The position numbers and the translations under genes were made by a program. 64,000 bases of DNA from Dendrolimus kikuchii (Eukaryota > Arthropoda > Insecta > Lepidoptera > Lasiocampidae): positions 3,743,210 to 3,807,209 of the forward strand of contig CM034407.1 of NCBI GenBank assembly GCA_019925095.2, given 5' to 3'. The notes beneath the pieces were generated by a model. That model did not search any database. It saw nothing but the letters and a program-made list of their open reading frames with translations, and was not told the origin of the DNA. Positions within the stretch are counted from its first letter, which is position 1. Every line of letters begins with the position of its first letter. Of this stretch, positions 20,940 through 32,163 are shown one piece after another.

Positions 20940-21370
20940 TGTGTTTAATCATCGGTCTTATTGACTCTAATCTATGCTGCACAATTTAAAACACGTATTT
21001 CATTCTCTTGCAGGCTTAGTCCTATAGATTTTTTTTTATTGCAGGAGTTCAGCAGACAGGCAGACGGCCCACTTGATGCAAAGCGGTTACCATCGCCTAT
21101 GAACATTTACAACACCAAAGGTGCTACAAATGCGCTGCTGCTCTCTTAAGGGATACTGGAACCTGGTCACTAATTCCGGAACACAACTCAAGGTTGTTAT
21201 GGCGACATACTTTAGACCAGTTGGCTGTGAGTTGTTACAACAGGCCACCGAAATTGTATTCTTTCTCCGTTCCTGCATGGATAAAAAGATGTATGTGTTT
21301 GTCTCTTTTTAGAGTCGCTTTTTCGCTTCATCGAGTTTAAAATCAGAACAATTTTAAAGAAGTTTCACTT
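20940..21370 (-). repeat. family P, copy split by SINE-B
   Basis: The left part matches the reverse of 33,845-33,890 and the right part the reverse of 33,755-33,830. Together they restore the uninterrupted order found there. Confidence 0.65.
21029..21285 (-). mobile_element. SINE-B with internal deletion, inside family P
   Basis: Both ends are present but about 50 bp of the 5' third is gone. AGATT/AGATG on either side may be the target duplication. Confidence 0.8.
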
Positions 21371-21467
21371 CAAAAAATAAACAAAGAGGCCGTGACCAAA
21401 TAGGTCAGCGTAAACAATAACTACCGCGCCTAACGTATAAACAAAACCTAGAAAATTCTAGAAAACC

Positions 21468-21850
21468 AGCTGCCAGACCTCAAGACACTGTGAGCTCTTT
21501 CTGCGTACAACGGAACACAAACCAACTTGACTGATAATTACTTTTATTTTTCCTTCCACCCATTTTAATATTATAGAAAATTATTAGAGCTAGGCATGTT
21601 TGCTGAAGAGTTTCTTGCGCCGCTTCTTCTCTTCAAGCCATAACATGTTGCGAAGCGGTAGTAAATTAGATTAGGCTCCCATAGAGTAAATAATAACCAT
21701 AAACAAAATTAAATAATTAAAATTAACAAGTTGGCGGTAGGCTAAATAAAACTTTAATAATACTCTTTGACACTTGACATCTTTGTCGGAAAAACCAAAA
21801 TCAAATAAAATTACCGCGCTTAAAACCGTTAAAACGTAGTTTTATTACTA
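21468..21850 (-). mobile_element. family D, long variant, one end missing
   Basis: Holds the right-hand insert seen in the 55.7-kb copy (GCAGAAAGAGC on the other strand), the TTGCGAAGCGG hairpin block and the terminal CGCGCTTAAAACCGTT. The far arm is absent. Confidence 0.7.
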
Positions 21851-22246
21851 GAAAATTCTATTAATACAGTTTCCATTCACGCTAACCTTACTTCTTTTTA
21901 TGCATATTTCATTTACAAACGGTGCAAATATGTTAATTCATACCCTCTCATAACTTATTGTGCGAGGTGTATTTAACCTAGCCGGGAAGGCTTTCTCTAT
22001 TACTATTCTAAAACGGGTTATTTCATACTGTAGTTAAATTTAAACCTTTCCGTGTTTATAAACGACCTTTGTGTGAAAATGGGTGATTCATGATTCTAAT
22101 AATAGTTTCCTTTGGCAGAAAACATTTTCTGAGAGTCGATACAAACTTCGTACCGCTCAGAATCAATAAATAAAAAGGCTGAATGATATTTCAGTAAAAA
22201 AAAACCAAAAGTATTCTTTTAGATTTAATTTGATTTCTGAACGACT
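21851..22246. other. no recognised feature
   Basis: AT-rich sequence, nothing supported. Confidence 0.45.
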
Positions 22247-22508
22247 AAAGAATGACTAAACAGATATACAATGCAAAAGTGGATGGATGCAGAAGTCGTG
22301 GAAGGCCACGACACACCTTCCATGATCAAATTGATCGTGTACTAGCAGAAGGTGATGTCAGAAGCCTTAAGAACAGACGAACTTGCATGACAAGAGTTAT
22401 GAATGTCAAAGAGGCAAGTGAGGTGTGTAAGAATAAGCCTAAATGGCACTCTGTTGTTCGTGCGTACCCCGCAAGGGAACTGGCGTGAAGTTATGTATGT
22501 ATGTATGT
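22247..22508 (+). mobile_element. family A LINE 3' end, copy 7
   Basis: Retains 78 residues from MTKQIYNAKVDGCRSRGRP to the stop. A 7-bp duplication AACGACT lies at 22,240-22,246 and 22,509-22,515. Confidence 0.88.
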
Positions 22509-22559
22509 AACGACTTCTAAATTTGATTGTATTTATCCTAAACGACGGGACGAACATCA

Positions 22560-22775
22560 AATGTTTGACAGGTAGGAATAGTTTTTAAGGGAAAGCGAAA
22601 TTGTTATTTTTACTATATCCCAAGCATTTTTTTCATATTTACTCACCTTTTAAACATTCCCTGGACTTCCATAAATAATTCAAAACCAAAATTAGCCAAA
22701 TCAGTCCAGCCGTTCTCGAGTTTTAGCGAGACTAACGAACAGCAATTGATTTTTATAAATATAGATTTTGATTTT
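22560..22775. repeat. probable dispersed repeat end
   Basis: CCAGCCGTTCTCGAGTTTTA and CGAGACTAACGAACAGCAAT are wordings that recur at the ends of many Lepidopteran repeats. There is no second full copy in this window. Confidence 0.35.
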
Positions 22776-23290
22776 CTCTCTATTTATTATGTACCAATAA
22801 ATGACATACAAGTGTCAGTTTGTGGTTTCATAATAAATGACAAAGATTTAATGAATACTGCTGTTTATATACTCTAGCCATTAATGATCGTCTTTAGAGA
22901 TTCTGTCTGTATGTCTCATAAATTTGTCTTGATGATTTTGTTACGCATTAACAGATGTCAATAAAAAATTACGAGAATATATATATTTTTCATTTATTTT
23001 GGCATCAAATAGATGTATAAATTTCAGCATAGATTAAGAGTAACATTAAATTAGTTATTATAATCTAACTGCTTAAAAATTGTTTTTTATAAAAATAAAT
23101 GCTAAAAGTGCTTAGAACAGTACGAATATATGTTACACAGCGTTAAATTTCAAACATTTAGAAAAAAAAGTTTAAGAAATTATCCCATTTGTCGAGATAT
23201 AAAGTATCCTATGTCCATTCTCTGTATCGAGATAATATGTATTCCAAATTTCAGTCAAAACGGTCGTCTAGTTTTCCCGTGAACGCGTTT
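22776..23290. other. AT-rich, partly repeat-like
   Basis: TATCCTATGTCC and TTTCAGTCAAAACGGTCG near 23,205-23,270 look like a decayed Helitron-type repeat. The rest is unrecognised. Confidence 0.35.
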
Positions 23291-23900
23291 AGCGCAATAC
23301 ACACCAAACCCGCCGACACAGTCCGGCGGCCTATATAAAAAGAATCGCGTCGGCAACATGCGCCCGCGCGTGCTGCCCGCCGACATCTTGGCGGCATGTC
23401 AGCGCCTTGCGTACTGTTAGTCCCGAGCACTTATATGTTTAAAAAAAAAACAATTTTGGGTATTAGGACCTTTTTTATTTCATTATTATGAATAATGAGT
23501 GACTTGGGGTCTCAATATACGGGACCTCAAAGGTCTACCGGACCGATATGGTATTAGTTTAAGCAATCCAGCCGGCAGGCATAAACCAGGTCCGTAGCTG
23601 TAGAGCTGTGGCTAATAACCAAAAAAACTCTGCGAATTTGGAAAAAGATTTGGTATTTATAGGCAATTATTGCTGATCGACATTTTGAAAACCGATGTTA
23701 ATGAACTGTTCGACTCAGGAATAAGTGCTTATCGAATAGGGTTGTAACAGTACGCAAGCACTTGGTCCCGCCGACATTCAAGGCGCCGATAAATTTTCCG
23801 ACTGACAATGAGTGAAGCCGCAAGCTAGACCGCCGACAAAAAGTTGCCGACATAAGTATGTATTGCGCTTAAGAGACACGCAGATAAAGTTACTTTCGTA
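23291..23900. other. GC-rich stretch with recurring CCGCCGACA words
   Basis: GCCGACA occurs in at least five places (about 23,312; 23,378; 23,768; 23,830; 23,847), with related TCGGCAAC and GTCGGCGG-like words. TATATAAAAAG at 23,332 precedes a CpG-rich run. This may be an LTR or other element promoter, but I found no ends. Confidence 0.35.
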
Positions 23901-23971
23901 TTTACATTAATCTGGATAAGTATCGATCGTAAACCTCGCTTAACATCTTTTTAGTTATTGTTCGTCAGAGT

Positions 23972-24259
23972 ATGAACTATAGTGGACCAAACTTCTGCAC
24001 TAAAGGCTATAACAAGGCTATAAGGAAACTTGTTAAACTGTGCCAAAATGTACGCAAGCCCAGTTCAGATTTAACGAAAAAACATTCCACTTCATCCGGA
24101 ACACCTAACATTCATACCCTTATTCGTTTCGCAAATAAAACGCAAAACGTGTTCGCATTTCTTAACAATCGTTTAAGTAACGCTATCTCGTTTCATTGTT
24201 TTTATTGGTCTGAAAGAAAGAAAGAAAGAAAAATTGTATTTGAAGAAATTGCGACGTAA
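23972..24259 (+). CDS. unrecognised 95-codon frame
   Basis: Opens with MNYSGPNFCTKGYNKAIRKL and closes inside the GAAA-linked family I repeat, so at least the last 15 residues are repeat-derived. No domain, signal peptide or membrane segment is visible. It may be non-coding. Confidence 0.15.
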   Translation: MNYSGPNFCTKGYNKAIRKLVKLCQNVRKPSSDLTKKHSTSSGTPNIHTLIRFANKTQNVFAFLNNRLSNAISFHCFYWSERKKERKIVFEEIAT

Positions 24260-24270
24260 TTACATTATTT
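24210..24270 (+). repeat. family I repeat, copy 2, with (GAAA)n
   Basis: GAAAGAAAGAAAGAAAGAAA followed by GAAGAAATTGCGACG mirrors 11,185-11,235. Confidence 0.55.
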
Positions 24271-24310
24271 ATAGAGTCTGCAAAACTGAATATAGATTAT
24301 AAACATTGTT

Positions 24311-24944
24311 TATATATTGACTAAGCCGTTGCATAGCTTAACACTATATTCTGTTTATGCATTGTTTATATATTGACTAAGCCGTTGCATAGCTTAACAC
24401 TATGTTCTGTTTATGCATTATTTATATATTGACTAAGCCGTTGCATAGCTTAACGCTATGTTCTGTTTATGCATTGTTTATATATTGACTAAGCCGTTGC
24501 ATAGCTTAACACTATATTCTGTTTATATATTGACTAAGCCGTTGCATAGCCTAACACTATATTCTGTTTATGCATTGTTTATATATTGACTAAGCCGTTG
24601 CATAGCTTAACACTATATTCTGTTTATATATTGACTAAGCCGTTGCATAGCCTAACACTATATTCTGTTTATGCATTGTTTATATATTGACTAAGCCGTT
24701 GCATAGCTTAACACTATGTTCTGTTTATGCATTATTTATATATTGACTAAGCCGTTGCATAGCTTAACGCTATGTTCTGTTTATGCATTGTTTATATATT
24801 GACTAAGCCGTTGCATAGCTTAACACTATATTCTGTTTATATATTGACTAAGCCGTTGCATAGCCTAACACTATGTTCTGTTTATGCATTGTTTATATAT
24901 TGACTAAGCCGTTGCATAGCTTAACACTATGTTCTATTTATGCA
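24311..24944. repeat. minisatellite, 12 units of 56 or 45 bp
   Basis: The long unit is 56 bp, starting TATATATTGACTAAGCCGTT. The short unit lacks the last 11 bp (TATGCATTGTT). The order is L L L S L S L L L S L and a clipped L. Single-base variants (CACT/CGCT, ATATT/ATGTT, GTT/ATT) show that units 2-5 and 8-11 repeat as a block, the last with one change. No protein is coded. Confidence 0.95.
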
Positions 24945-25103
24945 AATATATTGTTTTAGGTCTTTATTTACTTTTATTATTTACAGTTTATTTATTACTT
25001 GAGTTCAGCAAAAAAAAAAAATATATATAAAAAATAATAATAAATTACTACAACTACAATTTAATTTGCTTTATGAAAGTACTATATGAAATTAATGATG
25101 ATA

Positions 25104-25353
25104 TTTTTATTGCTCGAGTACAGCAGACAGGAACATTTGCAACATCATAGTGCTACTAATGTGCTGCCGACCTCGAAGGTGAACAGGAGCCTGACTACTC
25201 ATACCGGAACACAACTCAAGGTTGTTATGACGGCATACTCTAGACCAGTAGTTGTAAGTATTCAGACGGGCAATTGCCCTACTACCTGGTTATGAGTTGT
25301 TTTGTTGCCTCTTACAACAGACTGCTCTGATTACAGTTTTTCGTGCGGGTAAA
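25104..25353 (-). mobile_element. SINE-B, diverged
   Basis: Recognisable by ACAACTCAAGGTTGTTATGA and the CCTACTACCTGGTTATGAG stretch, with two internal gaps. Confidence 0.65.
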
Positions 25354-25381
25354 TTTAAATTCATAATTACATTTTATTCAT

Positions 25382-25580
25382 AGCATAAGTTCAGCATACT
25401 GACAGACGGCCCACCTGGTAGAAAGCGGTTGCCATCGCTTATGGACATTTGTAACACCAAAGGGGCTAGCTACAGTTGTGCTGCCGCTCTCTAAATGGTG
25501 ACTGGAACTTGGCCACTAAAGCCGGAACACAACTCAAGATTGTTATGGCGGAATACTTTAGATTAGAGGTGATAAACATC
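25382..25580 (-). mobile_element. SINE-B, diverged, partial
   Basis: Tail end through GGCGGAATACTTTAGA; the 5' third is missing. It lies in the same orientation as the copy just before it. Confidence 0.65.
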
Positions 25581-25967
25581 AGTGCCGTAAATAGGGCGGT
25601 GCCACTGGTGCCCAGGCACAGGGCGTAGACTCTAGGGGGCGCAAGAATGGCAAGACCAGGCAGGACTATTATTTCTTCAGTTTGCTCCTGATAAGTTCGC
25701 GCTGCGCCCCTAGTCCTCGATTCGAAAACATACGTATGCCAGTATCATCAAAAACGTCTGTTAAATTAGACAAAACATCTCGCTCATTTTTTTGTCAGCG
25801 CACGAGCATATTTGTGTTCTATTTCTTTAAAAGAATAGACTTTTCTTCCAAAATATTAGATAATTTGTCCATCAACATCAAGGTTTTTGTCCGTTATTTA
25901 ATCACCTTGAATGAAATAAAGTACTCTTATACATAGCATTGCTTTAGCTAGGGTACCTATAATATCT
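25581..25967. other. no recognised feature
   Basis: Includes an 84-codon frame (25,682-25,936) with no family signature. Confidence 0.4.
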
Positions 25968-26850
25968 AAAAAAACCGACTTCAAAAACTAAAAAACTAAA
26001 AAGTATAAAATAACTTATTTCTAAAGCTATTATTATTAATACATATTATCTAAAAAAAACATCTTAAAGTCGGTGCTTAGTAATTTTCAAAATATAGTAA
26101 TTTTTATGTTTTACTTTGCACCGACTTCAAGATGTTTTTTTTTAGATAGAGAGAGATAATATATATTAATAATAATAGCTTTAGAAATAAGTTATTTTAT
26201 ACTTTTTTTGTTTTTGAAGTCGGTTTTTTTAAACGAAGTTTTTTTTTTATTTTTTTGTTACTTTTTAGTGTCTAGCTATGTATGGGTAGACCTACGAAAG
26301 GTGCCGCACTCCTTAAAAAATATAGGTCCCAAGAAAAGGGAACAAAAAAATGTTCGTAAAATGAAAACTACTGGGCCAAACTATGTTAAATTTGTAGGGG
26401 ACCAAATGGCAACTATTCCGCATTAAACTAAATAAGAATCACGTAAATCGGATCATAAATCTCAGCGTAATCGGTGTATATATGGAACGGAATGAAAAAA
26501 AAAATCTTAAGAAATGTTCATAAAATGAAAACTACTCGGCCAAACTATGTCAAATTTTTAGGGAACCAAATGGCAGCTGTTCCACGTCGAACAAAAAAAG
26601 AATCACGTAAATCGGATCCTAACTCTCAGGGTAATCGATGTACATATGGAACGGAATAGAATTTTTTTCTTAAAAAATGTTCATAAATTGAAAACTACTC
26701 GACCAAACTATGTCCAATTTTTAGGGAACCAAATAACAGCTATTCCACGTCGAACAAAAAAGAATCACGTAAATCGGATTATAAATCTCGGAGTAATCGG
26801 TGAACACACATAAAAAAAAAGATTCCTCCTTTTTTTGAAGTCGGTTAAAA
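25968..26850. mobile_element. fold-back element with tandem internal repeats
   Basis: Two arms of about 110 bp (25,968-26,076 and 26,118-26,230) are near-perfect inverted copies around a 41-bp loop, both ending in an AACCGACTTCAAAAA-type terminus. Three tandem units of about 164 bp follow (TGTTCRTAAA at 26,351, 26,515 and 26,678). The right end repeats the same GAAGTCGGTT terminus. It is probably a non-autonomous DNA transposon that has gained an extra terminal copy. Related ends are at 30,242-30,345 and 34,580-34,945. Confidence 0.65.
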
Positions 26851-26919
26851 AAAACAAGGGCGCAGTTACAGAAGCTCGCATAGGACGCATAAAAGGACAT
26901 TTACGGCACTGATAACCAT

Positions 26920-27008
26920 ACCCTACCACCTGGCTGTGAATTGTTTTGTCGCCTCCTAAGACAATCCGCCCGAACGCAGAAAACTGTGTATTCTTTCTAC
27001 ACAAAAGA
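26920..27008 (-). mobile_element. SINE-B 5' fragment, diverged
   Basis: Carries CCCTACCACCTGGCTGTGAA to TGTATTCTTTCT. Confidence 0.55.
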
Positions 27009-27335
27009 ATAGCTTTATTATTCCAAACACGCTTCTCCCGTAAAGCTTAACGTACATACGTTATCGATTACAAATTTCACGCGTCATATAGAATAAGGAC
27101 GAGTACGGGTCATTAAAAAACGTGTACACCAAATTCACAGGGCGAGGGTCCGCTGTTTAATGGAATTACTTTGGCCCATACCCAAAATACCGTAACACGG
27201 TAATATAATCTGATGGGAGACATGCCATTGTGGTGGAAATTTTAAGAGTTTTGACAGACTTTGTAAAGCGTCTTGTGGATAAATTTAATTTTGGTGAAAT
27301 AATAGAACTTTTTTTATAAATAAATCTTTCTGTGC
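27009..27335. other. no recognised feature
   Basis: AT-rich sequence, nothing supported. Confidence 0.45.
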
Positions 27336-27551
27336 TTTTTTTTTATTGCATGAGTTCAGCAGACAGACAGACGGCCAAGCTGATGAAAAGCGGTCACCAT
27401 CGCCTATGGACATTTGCAACACCAAAGGTGTTACAAATGCGCTGCTGCTCTCTTAAGGAGGACTGGAACCTGGTCACTAATGCCGGAACACCACTCAAGG
27501 TTGTTTTGGCGACATACTCTAGACCAGGGGTGTTAGCCATCCAGTCGGGCA
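27336..27551 (-). mobile_element. SINE-B, 5' truncated, head-to-head partner
   Basis: Ends at CCAGTCGGGC. Sixty-six bases further on, a full copy lies in the opposite orientation. Confidence 0.8.
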
Positions 27552-27617
27552 TCAGACCAATCGAGTCGGCCCTAAAATTTGTAATCAAAATCATTATTCC
27601 ATTATAGCTCTAACATT

Positions 27618-27935
27618 TTATCTGTGCAGGAACGGAGAAAGAATACAATTTCCTGCGGCCGGGCGGCCTGTCGTAAGAGGTGAAAACAATTCACAGCCAG
27701 GTGGTAGGGAATTTGCCCGACTGGATGGCTACCACCCCTGGTTTAAAGTATGTCGCCATAACAACCTTGAGTTGTGTTCCGGCATTAGTGACCAGGTTCC
27801 AGGCTCCTTTAAGAGAGCAGCAGCGCATTTGTAGTACCTTTGGTGTTGCAAATGTCCATAGGCGATGGTAACCACTTTCCATCAAGTGGGTCGTCTGCCT
27901 GTCTGCTGAACTCCACCAATAAAAAAATAAAAATA
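27618..27935 (+). mobile_element. SINE-B, full length
   Basis: The 5' start reads TTATCTGTGCAGGAACGG and the tail is CACCAATAAAAAAATAAAA. Confidence 0.85.
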
Positions 27936-28119
27936 AACACGTCAAAAAATTCTCATTTTTCTAACTACCCATGAAATCTCAAAAAACGAAAGTTTCTAAA
28001 ACCTACTAGATGACACGGCGCCACAGATTCAACTTCAAGTTCAAACCAGTCAAAAGAAATTTTGAATAAATTTCTCTGTTGGCAGCACCAACAATTGATT
28101 GACTTTCAGCGCATTCGAT

Positions 28120-28400
28120 TAGTAACTTACAACGCCCAAAATGCTCCGTTAGTCGTTCCACAAGGCGACCGCAGTCGTTGTGGTCGTGGCGAAAACGTCA
28201 CTAACAACGTCATCATTTTCGATCACACAACGCTCACAAAGACCCATATCAATAGGTGGGACGAATAACCGTTCCACTAAGGTTTACGATTGTAATGCCG
28301 ACAAATAAATGAAACGGAAAAAATCACGTTTGTAAACGTAGTTGTTTTGAGTCCCAAATGGAGCATAGCTTATGTGGCATTATTTTTCTCATAATACATT
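28120..28400. repeat. family M repeat, copy 1
   Basis: CAACGCCCAAAATGCTCCGT, CACAAGGCGACCGC and ATCATTTTCGATCACACA recur at 54,143-54,510. The copies share both sides of an internal gap, so it is a dispersed element of unknown type. Confidence 0.6.
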
Positions 28401-28737
28401 AAAATGGCGTAAACTTAAAAAATATACGAAAAAAATTCGTTGTGTTATTTCTACCCTCTTTTTGTAACTTTGATCGGCTTATGTCCCGATCATATCTTCA
28501 CATAGGGTAATTTTACCCAAGCAACTGAGGTGATGACTGATGACCCTAATGGGTGGAGCAGCGAGATGGAATGCTCCTCCGTCTCAAAGAAAGATCTTCC
28601 AGCGAAGCTATTGTTGTTCCTCGCAGGCTTTAGCCCATCTGTTACAGTTGAAAATTTGTATATATTCTTTGTGTTTCGGGAAACGTTTGTGACTTCTATA
28701 ACTACACAGTGCCATCTATTGGCTTGTAAGTTTCTTT
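28401..28737. other. no recognised feature
   Basis: An 88-codon frame here runs into SINE-B and is not credible. Confidence 0.45.
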
Positions 28738-29028
28738 TATCCGTGCAGGAACGGAGAAAGAATACAATTTCCTGCGGCCGGACGGCCTGTCGTTAGAGGC
28801 GACTAAACAACCCACAGCCAGGTGGTAGCGCATTTGCCCGACTGGATGGCTACCACCCCTGGTGTAGAGCATGCCGCCATAAAAACTTTGAGTTGACCAG
28901 GTTCCAGACTCACTTAAGAGAGCTGCAGCGCATTTGTAGCAACTTTGGCGTTACAAATGTCCACAGGCGATGCTAACCGCCTGTGGACTGTGCCTGACTG
29001 CTAAACTCCTGCAATAAAAAATAAAAAA
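28738..29028 (+). mobile_element. SINE-B, near full length
   Basis: The 5' start is intact, with small deletions around the CTTTGAGTTG block and near the 3' end. Confidence 0.8.
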
Positions 29029-29354
29029 GTGTTCCACTACACAACGAAGAGCTACCGTCAAAAATAATACACAAACCGAAATATTCTAACCAGAGACCCT
29101 GTTTTATTAATATGAAACCTATTTCACTATATTTTTGGTAAAGCAACGTGGAAAATGTAAATCCATTTCGGACTAAGCAGGTAATGACACTTCAGGGGAA
29201 TAACGAAGGAATGAAAAGGAAAGGAGGGAACAGACTCGTCGGTCCGCGAAATGAAACGGAATCCAGATGACAGACGTCTCCGGTGACGGCCGCGTAGTGC
29301 TTCGTCGGTTATACACACGGACATCTACGATTACGAACAATCTAAATCAAATGT
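29029..29354. other. no recognised feature
   Basis: Mixed composition, nothing supported. Confidence 0.45.
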
Positions 29355-29480
29355 ATAAAAAAAGCGATTAGTGCTCAGTTTTGGAAGTGAAACTTCTTTA
29401 GAATCGTTGTGATTTGAAACTCGATGAAACGAAAAAGCGACGCTAAAAAGAGATAAAAACATAGAATAGAATATATTTTA
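29355..29480 (+). repeat. family P fragment
   Basis: GAAGTGAAACTTCTTTAGAA, TTTGAAACTCGATGAAACG and AAGCGACGCTAAAAAGAGAT match 33,755-33,830. Confidence 0.65.
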
Positions 29481-29639
29481 TTGCATAACATTAAGATATA
29501 ATTCAAGAAGTTTAAGTAGAGAAAACAATAGGCGGTCTTATCACTAAAAGCAATTTCTTACAGATAACCTTAGGATCTGCCTGATTTTACGTGAACACTA
29601 CCACATTTTTTTTTATGTGTCATTAAATGTCTTGCAGAC

Positions 29640-29900
29640 CGGCAGCATGTTGGTAACAACACCTCTGGTGTTGTATATATCCATAGATTATGGTAAGTAC
29701 ATATTATTAGGCGAGTTGTCAGCCTCTCTGCTATACACCAGCAACGAAACCCTTATGTTTTTTAAGCGACCATGTTCCAGTCTCCCTTAAGAGAGCAGCA
29801 GTGCATTTTTAACACCTTTGGTGTTGCAAATGTCCATAGGCGACGGTAACCGCTTTCCATCAGATGGGTCGTCTACCTGTCTGCTGAACTCATGCAATAT
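29640..29900 (+). mobile_element. two SINE-B 3' tails in a row
   Basis: A decayed tail (29,640-29,745, AACACCTCTGGTGTTG) is followed by a better one (29,771-29,900). The second joins family C directly at AAGCTT with no tail bases left. Confidence 0.6.
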
Positions 29901-30241
29901 AAGCTTTTTTTAAAAGGTTTTTAAATACAAGCTTTTGAGATCCTGGATATCATGTAGCAGCAGAGTGCTAGCCAAGACAGGTAAAACAAGCCCAAACACG
30001 ATGGGTCTATCTTGTTTAGTACAGGGATTCCTATGGCCACCTTCCGACTCCATCATCAGATCAGCTCCATCGTACCATATTATTGTATTGTCACGCGATA
30101 TACATATGTGTGCAAAATTTGAGCTCATTCGGGAACCGGGAAGTTGGTCAAATTTAACTTGCAAGATTCCACCCGAACTTACATACATACTTAAATAAAT
30201 ACATACATAGGTACATCCATTGTAAGTTAAATAAAAGCTTG
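29901..30241 (+). mobile_element. family C element, copy 3
   Basis: Complete from AAGCTTTTTTTAAAAGG to ATAAAAGCTTG. Confidence 0.7.
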
Positions 30242-30345
30242 AAATAAATCGAATCATAAGTCTCGGTGTAATCGGTGAACATACATAAAAAAAAAAGATT
30301 CCGACTAATTGAGAACCTCCTCCTTTTTTTGAAGTCGGTTAAAAA
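30242..30345 (+). mobile_element. fold-back family terminus
   Basis: CTCGGTGTAATCGGTGAACA to TTTTGAAGTCGGTTAAAAA matches the right end at about 26,785-26,845. Confidence 0.55.
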
Positions 30346-30782
30346 TAGAAAATTCTGGGAATTTCGGTTTGATTATATTCACATTCTTAACAGCCGTATG
30401 TATTACTATCAACATGACACGTAATTCGTGACGGGCTTAAAAGCTCAAGATAGTTTATACGACGAGATCTTTTATTCATCCAGCAAACGTGGCCACGTTG
30501 TGGAGGTCTCACGAGGCCGGTTGCCCTGCTTGTTAGTTCTACCTAGTCGTGTCAAGTCTCTAAGGTACGGTTAGAATAAAGGACTGTCTATTCGCTAACG
30601 CCTGACCAGCAAGCACTTCATCCATGTTGATATATTAATTTGCCTGCGTCCTTGTCACAGGACTTTGTAACTGTGTCAAGTATCAAAGTTAAACAGTTAT
30701 TTTGCTAAACAAAGTATTTTATTGCTGGTTTTATCAAAATTTATTTATTTGAATTACTAATTAAATATTACATAAGTAGAAT
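30346..30782. other. no recognised feature
   Basis: Mixed composition, nothing supported. Confidence 0.45.
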
Positions 30783-30850
30783 TAGTCGAAATACTGGAAC
30801 CCGATCCCAACGCCACCTACCGGGTCCACACACACACGTATAGAAGAATT
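30783..30850 (-). mobile_element. Helitron-like family H, short fragment
   Basis: Contains CTGGAACCCGATCCCAACGC and ACCTACCGGGTCCA. Confidence 0.45.
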
Positions 30851-31199
30851 ATATATGTATAAAAATCGCGATTATAAGACGTGATATGAAATATATGGTA
30901 GCATCAATGAAAGAGTGGAACTTAGAGTATGGCGCAATCTATTTGATGCTTATCTAACTTAGTTGAAAAAGAACAAATACTTACCGACCTTTCGGTTTAA
31001 GAGAAATAAAAAAATCATTATAAATTAAAAAAGAAACCTATCCATGTCCTAAGTTGGAACAAATTCAGCAAATTAAAAAAATCATCAAAATCGGTTGAGT
31101 AGTATCGGAGTTCATCGCGATCAAACACTGTGACAGGGAAATTTTATATCTATAGTATATATAACCTTCAATAATGTCGCCAGTGGAATTTATCCTAAA
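30851..31199. other. no recognised feature
   Basis: AT-rich sequence. ATCGGTTGAGTAGTATCGGA hints at an old repeat. Confidence 0.4.
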
Positions 31200-31210
31200 T
31201 ATAAACTTTT

Positions 31211-31442
31211 AAAGTGGATAGATGCAGAAGTCGTGGAAGGCCACGACACACCTTCCATGATCAAATTGATCGTGTACTAGCAGAAGGTGATGTCAGGAGC
31301 CTTAAGAACAGACGAGCGTGCATGACAAGAGCTATGAAAGTCAAAGAAGCACGTGAGGTGTGTAAGAATAAGCCTGAATGGCGCTCTGTTGCTCGTGCCT
31401 ACCCCGCAAGGGAACTGGCGTGAAGTTATGCATGTATGTATG
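31211..31442 (+). mobile_element. family A LINE 3' end, copy 8
   Basis: Perfect 11-bp duplication TATAAACTTTT at 31,200-31,210 and 31,443-31,453. About 69 residues of frame are kept. Confidence 0.92.
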
Positions 31443-31685
31443 TATAAACTTTTGATTTTATATAAAGTGCCCTATATGTCCTGAGCAGCAATATAAGTTA
31501 TGTAATATTTCCTCTAAATCCATTCATCAGTTCTGATGTGATGTGCAAACAAACAGACAAAATTCAAAAAGTTATATTTGGTATCTGCTCTACTCTCTCT
31601 GTGCCACTCAACTACAGAAACCGTCAAATTCAAATCTATGGTACATTTCCTTAATTATATATTATTATATTAGAAACCTTGTGTA

Positions 31686-31950
31686 GTCCGTGCAGGAACG
31701 GAGAAAGAATACAATTTCCTGCGGCCTGGCGGCCTGTCGTAAGAGGCGACTAAACAACCCACAGCCAGGTGGTAGGGTATTTGCTCGACTGGATGGCGAC
31801 TACCCCTGGTCTAGAGTATATCGCCATAACAACCTTGTGTGTGTTCCGGCATTAGCACCTTTGGTGTTGCTAATGTCCATAGGCGATGGTAACCGCTTTC
31901 CATCAAGTGGGCCGTCTGCCTGTCTGCTGAATTCCTGCAATAAAAAAAAA
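31686..31950 (+). mobile_element. SINE-B with internal deletion
   Basis: Starts at TCCGTGCAGGAACGG. The block between GCATTAG and CACCTTTGG is missing. Confidence 0.8.
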
Positions 31951-32163
31951 TATTCAGGTCAAGATAAATATTGCCCAAACACAGTTTAATAGAATTTGTC
32001 ACTTAAAATAATTTAATGCATTTTTAGTCAAAATAGGTAATCCTTTTTTTTTTGGAAACATGGAAATGCTTACGTCATGTTAAGTCGTACAGACATACAT
32101 ATTTCTGCTTTGATAGACATATACAAATTATTTAGTTTGGGTTACAAAATATTTGTAAGCATG

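Noticed and set aside
23972..24259. 95-codon frame as a real gene
   Set aside because: Its end is repeat-derived and nothing in it is recognisable. It is kept only as a very low-confidence entry.
24311..24944. CRISPR-like spacing of repeats
   Set aside because: There are no unique spacers; units are tandem with point variants, and the genome is eukaryotic.
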